A DNA stretch of 64,000 nucleotides from Actinomycetes bacterium (GTDB lineage: Bacteria > Actinomycetota > Acidimicrobiia > Acidimicrobiales > Ilumatobacteraceae), in NCBI GenBank assembly GCA_029782355.1, contig JAKOUY010000023.1, positions 186,001 through 250,000 of the forward strand. The letters are read 5' to 3'. Below are positions 49,106 to 56,069 of this stretch, piece after piece. Below the pieces are notes generated by a model. It saw only the letters and a list, made by a program, of their open reading frames with translations. It did not search any database and had not been told where the DNA came from. Made by a program: the position numbers and the translations under genes. Numbering within the stretch: the first letter of the stretch is position 1; each line of letters begins with the position of its first letter.

Positions 49106-50488
49106 TCAGTTGCACAGAGCCGGGCGGTAGTCCTGGTGGCCTCGGCCCGGCTGGCAGGCGTTCGACCACTCGATCCGCTGCACCCGGAATCCCGGCTGGT
49201 CGACCGCGAGGTGCACCACGAGTCGCCTGCCGTAGACCGAATCGTCGAGCAGACCCTCGGTCGTGACGGTGACGACGGTGGACGTGCCCTCGGGCGGGCC
49301 TTGCTCGATCGTTCGTAGTTCGGCGGGTGACGACGGCGTGCCGGCCACAGCGTTGGCCACGGCGACTGGGCTCGTGCCCCACGGCCAGACGTCGGCCTGG
49401 CCTGACGACGGCCAGGTGATGCGGTCGAGGAAGTCGTCGAGACCGACCGCCGTGGCCGTCCCCGATGCCAAGTCGATGCGCAGCCGGCCATCCCAGCCGT
49501 TTGGATGAGTGTCGAACGGAGCCAGGCGAGCGAACGAGTCGCCGTTCGGCACCAACACGGTGCCCTGCGGTTCGAGCACCAGCGACCCGTCGAGATCAGG
49601 CCAACGCAACGGCAGCTCGACGCTGACCACCGAGCCGTCTCGCCACCCGCGGAACAGCTCGGTGCGCATCCGACCGGTTGTCTCCGAGTACGCAGCGATG
49701 AACCCACCGTCGAACGTGGGGAGCACGGCACTGCTCCCCGGCTGTTCGGCGACAACGCGCCGATGGATGAGGGTCCACTGCCCATTGCCTGCGCGAACCA
49801 CGCTCTGCGCATCGTCGAAGGAGCCCGCCGCCATCGGGGAGGGCGTCGAGCCGGCGCGGTCGACCCACGGGACTGCCGGCGCGTGAGCCGGTTCAGGTCG
49901 CGGCCCCAGGTCGTGCCATCCGCTGACGAGCAGGCCGGTCGGGCCGGTCAAGACGTCGGCGTCGGCCGTCGCCAGCGCTGTGGGAAAGCGCCGGATGACC
50001 CGGCCCACGTCATCCGGTGACAACGAGACGGCGAGGACATCGGAGGCGGTCGGGACGGGGTTGTCGAGCGCCAGGTAGACGACGTCGTCGGGGCCGGCGG
50101 CGAGCAACGAGGCGTCGACGTACTGGGTCGGCAGCACGAAGGTCACGGTTCCGGCGTCCTCACGCCGCTCGCGGGTGATGCGGCGGGACAACGGGTCATA
50201 GCTGACCGGGATCCCGTCGGGACCGATGGCCAGCTCGGTGCAGCGGCGCTGGCTCATCTGCTGCTGCTGCCACCACACGTCGCCGCACGACCGACGGATG
50301 CCCGCTCCCTCCCAGGCCCATCCGGCAAGTGCACTGGCGGTGTCCGGTCCGCTGTTCGGCGTCGGAACCGTCGAGTCCGTCGCTGGCGCGCTCGTGGCCC
50401 CCGCCCACCGTTCGCCGTTGAGCAGTGCCACCAGCCCTGCGGTCAGCAGCAGGCGCCGCACAACCCGACCACCCACGAGCGAGGTCAT
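49106..50488 (-). CDS. Secreted protein of unknown function
   Basis: A 460-residue exported protein with an N-terminal signal sequence (VVRRLLLTAGLVALL, then an Ala/Ser/Pro-rich segment). The mature part has four main cysteines (SCGDVWW, RRCTEL, NACQPG and the final LCN), which suits two disulphides, and repeating strand-like segments with VLPTFDGGFIAAYSE and GSLVLEPQGTVLVPNGDSFARL that look like a beta-propeller. I do not recognise a family. It diverges from the FAD oxidoreductase gene across 153 bp containing the ECF41-type promoter. Confidence 0.7.
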   Translation of the reverse strand: MTSLVGGRVVRRLLLTAGLVALLNGERWAGATSAPATDSTVPTPNSGPDTASALAGWAWEGAGIRRSCGDVWWQQQQMSQRRCTELAIGPDGIPVSYDPLSRRITRERREDAGTVTFVLPTQYVDASLLAAGPDDVVYLALDNPVPTASDVLAVSLSPDDVGRVIRRFPTALATADADVLTGPTGLLVSGWHDLGPRPEPAHAPAVPWVDRAGSTPSPMAAGSFDDAQSVVRAGNGQWTLIHRRVVAEQPGSSAVLPTFDGGFIAAYSETTGRMRTELFRGWRDGSVVSVELPLRWPDLDGSLVLEPQGTVLVPNGDSFARLAPFDTHPNGWDGRLRIDLASGTATAVGLDDFLDRITWPSSGQADVWPWGTSPVAVANAVAGTPSSPAELRTIEQGPPEGTSTVVTVTTEGLLDDSVYGRRLVVHLAVDQPGFRVQRIEWSNACQPGRGHQDYRPALCN

Positions 50489-50549
50489 CGCTCCATTCTG
50501 ATTCGGATCCCCGACCCAGTCCGGTCAGGTCACGGATGCGAGTCCATCG

Positions 50550-50569
50550 CCCACGCCTCCTGGCGTGGG
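50550..50569. promoter_or_regulatory. Perfect 8-bp hairpin in the divergent intergenic region
   Basis: CCCACGCC-TCCT-GGCGTGGG lies between the divergent secreted-protein and oxidoreductase genes, 37 bp before the ECF41-type promoter. It could be an operator or a leader hairpin. Confidence 0.4.
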
Positions 50570-50605
50570 TTGCGGGCCATATCCTCAGGCGCCGCACCAG
50601 CGGCG

Positions 50606-50632
50606 TGTCACACTTCCGGACCCTGGATCGTC
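50606..50632 (+). promoter_or_regulatory. ECF41-type promoter TGTCACA-N16-CGTC
   Basis: TGTCACA (50606-50612) and CGTC (50629-50632) are exactly 16 bp apart, the published ECF41 target pattern. The -10 ends 9 nt before ATG 50642, so the transcript should be leaderless or nearly so. The operon includes the sigma factor itself, which predicts autoactivation. Confidence 0.8.
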
Positions 50633-50641
50633 TGGGATCGC

Positions 50642-51901
50642 ATGACGACTCCTCCTGTCTATGTGGTCGGTGGTGGATTGGCCGGGTTGGCGGCAGCGGC
50701 GACGTCGGCCCGAGCAGGCCAGCGTGTGGTGCTGCTGGAGGCGGCGAGCGCGACCGGAGGGAGGGCGCGGTCGCGGGTGGTCGACGGGTACTCGCTCAAC
50801 ATCGGGCCGCACGCGCTCTACCGCGGCGGGGCAGCATGGCCGCTCCTGCGCTCACTGGGAGTCGAGCTGCGGTACGGCCGGCCGCGACTGGCGGCAACGA
50901 AGGTGCGGGTCGACGGCGAGGTCCGTCGCCTCGCCGACCTCGTCGCCATGCGGGTCCGCCAGCGCGGCCGCCTCCTGCGGCTCCTCGCCGGCCACGTTCC
51001 GCCCCCGGCGTCCGGGGCGAGCGCCGCGGAGTGGATCGCCGACCTTCTCGCGGACCCGGTCGCCCGCCGGATCGCAGCCGTCGTCGTGCGAACGGCGACG
51101 TACAGCGCCGACCTGGACGCGCTGGCGGCCGGAGCAGCCCACGGCCAGCTGGCTGCAGCCGGCCGCGGCGTGTGCTATCTCGCCGGAGGCTGGCAGTCGC
51201 TGGTCGACGCGCTCGCCGCCCGGCTGGGCGAGACCGGTGGCGAGGTGCGCTGTGGCGTGCCGGTGGCGGCCGTCGACCACGACGAGGGCGGCGTCGGCGT
51301 GGTGCGCCTCGTCGACGGGACCGAGTTGCCCGCGAACCGGGTGATCGTCGCCCTGGGAGACCCTCGGCAGACGTTGCGCATCCTCGGTGGCCCGGCAGCG
51401 GCACGGTTGGCGCCGGCAGTGGCGGCGATGACGCCGGTGCGCATGGCCCACCTCGACGTGGCCCTCCGGCCGGATCAGCCACGGCTCGCCAACGTCTTCT
51501 CGCTCGATGATCCGGTCTTCATCTCCGTGCCGAGCGATGTCGCCGCCGTCGCGCCGCACCACGGCATGGTCATCCAGGCCGGGCGGTACCTGCGCGCCGA
51601 CGACGAGCGCGCCGACCACCGCGGCGAGCTGGAGGCAGCGCTCGACGCGGCGCGGCCCGGCTGGCGAGACGACGTGGTCGATGTTCGCTACGTCCCGTCG
51701 TCGATGGTGGCCGGGGACCAGGCCAGGACGGCGACCGACGGGGCCCGCCGCCGAGTGGCCGCTGGCGAAGCCGGTGTCCCCGGTCTGGCCCTCGCCGGTG
51801 ACTGGGTCGGACCGGTCGGCCTGCTGGCCGACGCCTCGATCGCCTCCGGCGTCGCTGCCGCTGCGGCGGTGCTGGCGGCCCCGGTCCGGGCGCGAGCATG
51901 A
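50642..51901 (+). CDS. FAD-dependent oxidoreductase (amine oxidase/phytoene desaturase-like)
   Basis: A 419-residue flavoprotein. The N-terminal Rossmann motif YVVGGGLAGLAAAATSARAGQRVVLLEAASATGGRARS and the end PGLALAGDWVGPVGLLADASIASGVAAAAAVL are the FAD-binding parts of the NAD(P)/FAD amine-oxidase superfamily. Substrate unknown. It sits first in a unit with an ECF41 sigma factor (overlap ATGA at 51898), and genes for oxidoreductases are the typical partners and targets of ECF41. Start ATG 50642 follows the ECF41-type promoter. Confidence 0.85.
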   Translation: MTTPPVYVVGGGLAGLAAAATSARAGQRVVLLEAASATGGRARSRVVDGYSLNIGPHALYRGGAAWPLLRSLGVELRYGRPRLAATKVRVDGEVRRLADLVAMRVRQRGRLLRLLAGHVPPPASGASAAEWIADLLADPVARRIAAVVVRTATYSADLDALAAGAAHGQLAAAGRGVCYLAGGWQSLVDALAARLGETGGEVRCGVPVAAVDHDEGGVGVVRLVDGTELPANRVIVALGDPRQTLRILGGPAAARLAPAVAAMTPVRMAHLDVALRPDQPRLANVFSLDDPVFISVPSDVAAVAPHHGMVIQAGRYLRADDERADHRGELEAALDAARPGWRDDVVDVRYVPSSMVAGDQARTATDGARRRVAAGEAGVPGLALAGDWVGPVGLLADASIASGVAAAAAVLAAPVRARA

Positions 51902-52794
51902 CGAGCGTGACCGTCGGAGTGGATCGAGCACTCGACGACTTCGCCGCGGCCCGCCCCCGGCTCCTGGGCATCGCCTACCGCATGCTGGGAACCATGGTCG
52001 AAGCGGAGGACGTCGTCGGCGACGTCGCCGAGCGATGGTGGTCGACGGACCGGGCTGCGGTGAGCCAGCCGGAGGCCTGGCTGGTGGCCGTCACCGCCCG
52101 GCGGGCGATGGACGTGCTCCGCTCGGCACGCCGCCAACGCGAGCGCTATCGCGGCGAGTGGCTGCCCGAACCGGTCGCCGACGACGACCTCCCGCCCGTC
52201 GAGTCCGAACGACGCGACACGCTCGGTCTCGGGTTCCTGGTGCTGGTGGAGCGGCTGACGCCACTGGAGCGAGCGGTCCTCGTGCTCCACGACGGATTCG
52301 GCTACCGCCACCGGGAGATCGCCGAGGCACTCGGCCGCACCCCCTCGGCCTGCCGGCAGACGCTGAGCCGGGCGCGTCGTCAGGTGGCCGGTGCCCCCCA
52401 GCCGACGCGCGCTGCCGACAGCACTGCCCGGGCCGTCGTCGAGCGCTTCCTCGACGCCGTCGCCGCCGGGGACGTCAGCGTTGCACTGGCCTCGCTGTCG
52501 CCGGACGTGGTGCTGCGCAGCGACGGCGGCGGGGTCGTGCACGCGGCCATGCGCCCGGTTCGAGGGGCACGGGCGGTGTCCCGGCTGCTGATCAACCTGG
52601 CCAAGCGAACGCCAGCCGATCGGGTCATCCCGCTGGCGGTCAACGGGGTGCCGGGGATCCTGCTCGCCTCCGGCGCGCGGCGGGCCGTGCTGGCCTTCGA
52701 CGTGGTCGGCGAGACCATCGCCGGGGCGTACGTCATCGTCGCCCCGGCCAAGCTGGCCGGGATCACCGGCCGCCACCTCGGCGACCAGCAGTAG
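51898..52794 (+). CDS. ECF41-family sigma factor with a SnoaL-like C-terminal domain
   Basis: A 298-residue extracytoplasmic-function sigma factor. Region 2 (RLLGIAYRMLGTMVEAEDVVGDVAERWW) and region 4 (LTPLERAVLVLHDGFGYRHREIAEALGRTPSACRQTLSRARRQV) are clear. A C-terminal SnoaL-like domain (about 180-298) replaces the anti-sigma factor and controls activity in this group. ECF41 marks are present: WLPEP (residues 88-92) in the linker and DGGG (209-212). The distal NPDKL-like motif reads VAPAKL. No anti-sigma gene is near, as expected. It is coupled to the oxidoreductase gene. Confidence 0.9.
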   Translation: MTSVTVGVDRALDDFAAARPRLLGIAYRMLGTMVEAEDVVGDVAERWWSTDRAAVSQPEAWLVAVTARRAMDVLRSARRQRERYRGEWLPEPVADDDLPPVESERRDTLGLGFLVLVERLTPLERAVLVLHDGFGYRHREIAEALGRTPSACRQTLSRARRQVAGAPQPTRAADSTARAVVERFLDAVAAGDVSVALASLSPDVVLRSDGGGVVHAAMRPVRGARAVSRLLINLAKRTPADRVIPLAVNGVPGILLASGARRAVLAFDVVGETIAGAYVIVAPAKLAGITGRHLGDQQ

Positions 52795-52841
52795 GCGGTG
52801 ACCCGCCCGGTCCCGGCCGCGGGAGCTGACAAGCTGGTCCC

Positions 52842-53534
52842 ATGCCCGACAGCGTGGCTCTCCCCGCCTCCGATCGCGTCCGGCTTCGCCGCGGTGCCCA
52901 CCTCGGCCACTACGGACACGACGACGTGCTCGCCGTGCTCGACGCCGGGCTGGTGGCCCACGTTGGCGTCACCACGCCCGACGGACCGATGGTGCTGCCG
53001 ACGGCGTATGGGCACGATGGGAGCCGGCTCTACGTGCACGGCGCCGTCGCCAACGCCGCGCTGCGCGCCGCGGTCGGTCACGACGTGTGCGTCACGGTGA
53101 CCATCCTCGACGGCGTGATCTTCGGCCGCTCTGCCTTCCACAACTCCATGCAGTACCGCTCGGCGGTGATCCGCGGCACCGCCCGACCGATCACGGATCC
53201 CGCCGAGCAGCGACGGGCGCTGCAACTGATCTCCGATCACGTGGCGGCCAGCTGGGACTCCGCCCGCTCCGCCCACGACGCCGAGATCCGCCGGACGATG
53301 GTGGTGGCGGTCGAGCTGCTCGAGGCATCGGTCAAGATCCGCACCGGCGGCCCGATGGACGAACCCGAGGATGTCGACGGCCCGCACTGGGGCGGGCACG
53401 TGCCGATCCGCACCACCTTCGGTCACCTGGAGCCATCGCCCGATCTCCCCGACGGCATCGCCGCCCCCTGCTCGATCGCCGCGCTCGCGGGCAGCGACGT
53501 GCACCCGCGTGGGCCTCGCCCGGGACGCGGCTGA
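52842..53534 (+). CDS. Pyridoxamine 5'-phosphate oxidase family protein
   Basis: A 230-residue FMN-binding split-barrel protein: GHYGHDDVLAVLDAGLVAHVGVTTPDGPMVLPTAYGHDGSRLYVHGAVANAALRA is the usual flavin-binding first half, followed by a dimerising C-terminal half with SMQYRSAVIRGTARPI and HWGGHVPI. It is more likely an FMN, F420 or haem-binding reductase-like protein than true PdxH. It lies 47 nt downstream of the ECF41 gene on the same strand and may be part of the regulon, but no second ECF41 promoter is seen. Confidence 0.8.
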   Translation: MPDSVALPASDRVRLRRGAHLGHYGHDDVLAVLDAGLVAHVGVTTPDGPMVLPTAYGHDGSRLYVHGAVANAALRAAVGHDVCVTVTILDGVIFGRSAFHNSMQYRSAVIRGTARPITDPAEQRRALQLISDHVAASWDSARSAHDAEIRRTMVVAVELLEASVKIRTGGPMDEPEDVDGPHWGGHVPIRTTFGHLEPSPDLPDGIAAPCSIAALAGSDVHPRGPRPGRG

Positions 53535-53543
53535 TCGCGGCGT

Positions 53544-54347
53544 CTACGGCGTCGGCGTCTCGGCTGCGCTGGGACGCATCGGGTCGCCGGCACCGACCAC
53601 GGCCTGATCGATGTCCAGGCAGTTGCCGGTCATCATCCCGGAGTCGTCGGACAGCAGGAAGGCCACCGCATTGGCCACCTCCCACGGTTTGACCAGCCGG
53701 CCGAGGGGCATGGTTGCCTCCGCCGTCGCCAGCCAGTCCTCCGGCGAGCCGTCGTACACGGTCTGGGTGAGGTGCTCGGACTCGGTGTCCATCCACCCCG
53801 GGTTGACCTGGTTGACCCGGATCCGGTGGCGCATCAGGGCGAACGCCAGGTTCTTGGTCAGGATGGTCAGGGCGCCCTTGGTCATGCAGTAGGCGGTCAG
53901 CTTGGTCTGCCCGCCGTGCCCGGACGTGGAACCGATGTTGACGATCGAGCCGGGCGTGCCCTGGCGGACCATGGCTCGCGCCGCCGCCTGGATGAGCAGG
54001 TAGGGGGCCTTGGCGTTCAGGGCGAAGTGGGCGTCGATGTGCTCGGACGTGTCCTCCCAGATGGTCGCCCGCGACGTGCGCGCCGCCACGTTGACCACGC
54101 CGTGGACGCTGCCGAAGCGGGCCAGGCAGGCGTCCACCACCCGGGCCGGCGCCTCGGCCTCGGCCATGTCGGCCAGGACGAACACGGCAGGCGTGCCGGC
54201 CGCGGTCAACTCGCCGGCGAGTGACTCGCCGCGGTCGGCGGATCGTCCGGCCAGGACCAGGCCGGTGGACCGCCCGTCGGCGGCCAGTTTGCGGGCGACG
54301 GCCTCGCCGACCCCCTGGGTCCCGCCGTTGATGATCGTCACGCTCAC
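53544..54347 (-). CDS. Short-chain dehydrogenase/reductase
   Basis: A 267-residue NAD(P)-dependent SDR. The cofactor motif is INGGTQGVGEAVARKL (TGxxxGxG variant), with NVAA in place of NNAG, the catalytic Ser in NIGSTSGHGG, and YCMTK (YxxxK). PGWMDTESE and the final LLSDDSGMMTGNCLDID are typical. The Rossmann pattern suggests NADP preference but this is not firm. It overlaps the stop of the upstream NTF2-like gene by 4 nt (ATGA), so the two are co-translated. It converges on the split-barrel protein gene. Confidence 0.87.
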   Translation of the reverse strand: MSVTIINGGTQGVGEAVARKLAADGRSTGLVLAGRSADRGESLAGELTAAGTPAVFVLADMAEAEAPARVVDACLARFGSVHGVVNVAARTSRATIWEDTSEHIDAHFALNAKAPYLLIQAAARAMVRQGTPGSIVNIGSTSGHGGQTKLTAYCMTKGALTILTKNLAFALMRHRIRVNQVNPGWMDTESEHLTQTVYDGSPEDWLATAEATMPLGRLVKPWEVANAVAFLLSDDSGMMTGNCLDIDQAVVGAGDPMRPSAAETPTP

Positions 54348-54766
54348 GGGCGACCACCGACCTGGCCCGACCCGCCGGTCAGCGCGGCGCGCATCACCTC
54401 GTGGACGGCATTGATCGCCTGCAGCGGGCGGATCATCACCCGGAACTCGATGATCCGCCCCTCGGCGTTGGCCGTGATGATGTCCACACCGTTGACGTAC
54501 AGGCCGCCGATCACGGTCTCGAACTCGAGGACGGCGTGGGGCTCGGCCAGGACCTGCTTGGTGTAGCGGAACCGGGCGTCGCCCTCGCCGCCGGCGAGGG
54601 CGACGAGCGCAGCGCTCAGGTAGGCGGTGGTCAGGGCCTTGCCGCGCTGCGGAGTGAACACCACCGGCGAGACGAAGACGACCTCGTCGTCGAGCAGGCT
54701 GTCCAGTCCTCCGTCCAGCTCCCCGGCGAGGTGGCGGTGCCAGCGGGCGATGACGTCGTCGATCAT
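54344..54766 (-). CDS. SnoaL/NTF2-like protein
   Basis: A 140-residue protein of the cone-shaped NTF2-like fold (HRHLAGELDGGLDSLLDDEVVFVSPVVFTPQRGK...EFETVIGGLYVNGVDIITANAEGRIIEFRVMIRPLQAI). Members are small ligand-binding proteins, isomerases or cyclases; no catalytic residue can be assigned here. Start ATG 54766; the frame is open much further but overlaps the amidohydrolase on the other strand. It is the first gene of a pair with the SDR and may act on the same metabolite. Confidence 0.78.
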   Translation of the reverse strand: MIDDVIARWHRHLAGELDGGLDSLLDDEVVFVSPVVFTPQRGKALTTAYLSAALVALAGGEGDARFRYTKQVLAEPHAVLEFETVIGGLYVNGVDIITANAEGRIIEFRVMIRPLQAINAVHEVMRAALTGGSGQVGGRP

Positions 54767-54873
54767 CCGACCATCCTGGCAGTTCGGCGGCCGGGGATGG
54801 AGTGGGTCCAGCGACCGATCGTCGGCCGCACTGTCCGGCCGGCGCAGTCCTGGACGAGCCGGATCTCGTCTGA

Positions 54874-54889
54874 CATAGTGACTACTATG
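54874..54889. promoter_or_regulatory. Inverted repeat over the start codon of the amidohydrolase gene
   Basis: CATAGT-GACT-ACTATG is a perfect 6-bp inverted repeat ending in the ATG at 54887. Its place and size fit a repressor site of the TetR or MarR type, but it could be chance. Confidence 0.35.
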
Positions 54890-56026
54890 AGTCGGACCGC
54901 CCCCTCGGGCTCGGTCGATCGGCTGATCTCCGCCGACGACCACGTCAACATCTCCCACGAGTCCGTCAAGGCCCACCTGGCGAGCTCGTTGCACGGCGAG
55001 TACGACGCCGCCCTGGCGCGCTTCGCCGCCTCGATGGGTGCCACCCGCTCCGTGGCCGCCAACCAGCGGTGGCGCGCCCAGCAGGGCGAGGACCCGGACG
55101 CCCCGATCCGCGGCATGGGCCAGCAGGCCGGGGCCAACCGGGCCTTCGGCCGCCCGGGGCACACCGACCCGGTAGCCCGCCTGGCGGACATGGACCTCGA
55201 CGGGGTGCAGATCTCCTCCAGCTACTGCGAGGTCAGCGCCTTTCGATACCTCTACCTGCTGGAGCGGGGGGCGGCGGAAGCCACCCGGGCGTTCAACACC
55301 GCCCTGGCCGAGTTCGCCGCCACGGACCCGGCCCGGCTGGTCGTCTCCTCCCAGATCCCGATCGACGACATCGACGCGGCCTGCGCCGAGGTTCGCTGGG
55401 CGGCCGACAGCGGAGGCAAGTCGCTGCAACTCCCGGTGTTCCCGGCCGAGCTCGGCCAGGCCGACTACTGGGACGCCCGCTACGACCCGCTGTGGGCGAC
55501 GATCCAGGAGACCGGCCTGCCGATCTGCTGCCACATCGGCCTGAACACCCGGCTGGAGGACCTGGCGGTGCGCGACCCGACCCCGCAGAAGGGCGTCTTC
55601 GTCCCGATGGTCGGGCTGTCGAGCGGTGAGGCCCTCGGTATGTGGGTGCTGACCGGCATCTTCGAACGGTTCCCCGGGTTGCGTGTCGTGTTCGTCGAAC
55701 CGGGCCTCGGCTGGGTGTCGTGGTGGCTGTACCTGGTGGACGACATGGCCACCCGTCAGGGCTACGAGTTCCCCGGTCTGCGCGGCCTGCCGTCGGAGTA
55801 CTTCCGCCGCAACGTCGCCCTGACCTTCATCGACGAGCCCGACGCGGTGCGCCACGGTCGCGAGCGGCTGGGGATCGAGAACATCCTGTGGTCGAGCGAC
55901 TATCCGCACCCGGTCACCAGCTGGCCGCGCAGCCGGGAGGTGGTCGCCGAGATGTTCGCCGACGCCACCGACGAGGAACGCCGGCTGATCACCTCCGGCA
56001 ATGCGGCGCGCATCTGGAACCTCTGA
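54887..56026 (+). CDS. Amidohydrolase family metal-dependent hydrolase (second copy)
   Basis: A 379-residue amidohydrolase-2 protein. RLISADDHVNISH supplies the first metal ligand, PICCHIGLNTRL the strand-five histidine region, VVFVEPGLGWV and ILWSSDYPHPVTSWP the catalytic aspartate. It shares the family of the gene at 31747-32952 but differs widely in sequence. Probable action is hydrolysis or decarboxylation of an organic acid. It is divergent from the NTF2-SDR pair and could serve the same pathway. ATG 54887 is preferred; GTG 54878 is three codons earlier. Confidence 0.82.
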   Translation: MSRTAPSGSVDRLISADDHVNISHESVKAHLASSLHGEYDAALARFAASMGATRSVAANQRWRAQQGEDPDAPIRGMGQQAGANRAFGRPGHTDPVARLADMDLDGVQISSSYCEVSAFRYLYLLERGAAEATRAFNTALAEFAATDPARLVVSSQIPIDDIDAACAEVRWAADSGGKSLQLPVFPAELGQADYWDARYDPLWATIQETGLPICCHIGLNTRLEDLAVRDPTPQKGVFVPMVGLSSGEALGMWVLTGIFERFPGLRVVFVEPGLGWVSWWLYLVDDMATRQGYEFPGLRGLPSEYFRRNVALTFIDEPDAVRHGRERLGIENILWSSDYPHPVTSWPRSREVVAEMFADATDEERRLITSGNAARIWNL

Positions 56027-56056
56027 GCAGACGAGGGTCGGCCGGGCGGCGCGCAA

Positions 56057-56062
56057 TAGGGT
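56057..56062 (+). promoter_or_regulatory. -10 element TAGGGT of the GH3 operon (predicted leaderless)
   Basis: TAGGGT ends 7 nt before GTG 56070. Confidence 0.45.
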
Positions 56063-56069
56063 GCTCCCG

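Noticed and set aside
46187-50641. Prophage or integrative element with attachment sites at tRNA-Leu.
   Set aside because: I found no integrase, no structural phage gene and no copy of the tRNA 3' end downstream.
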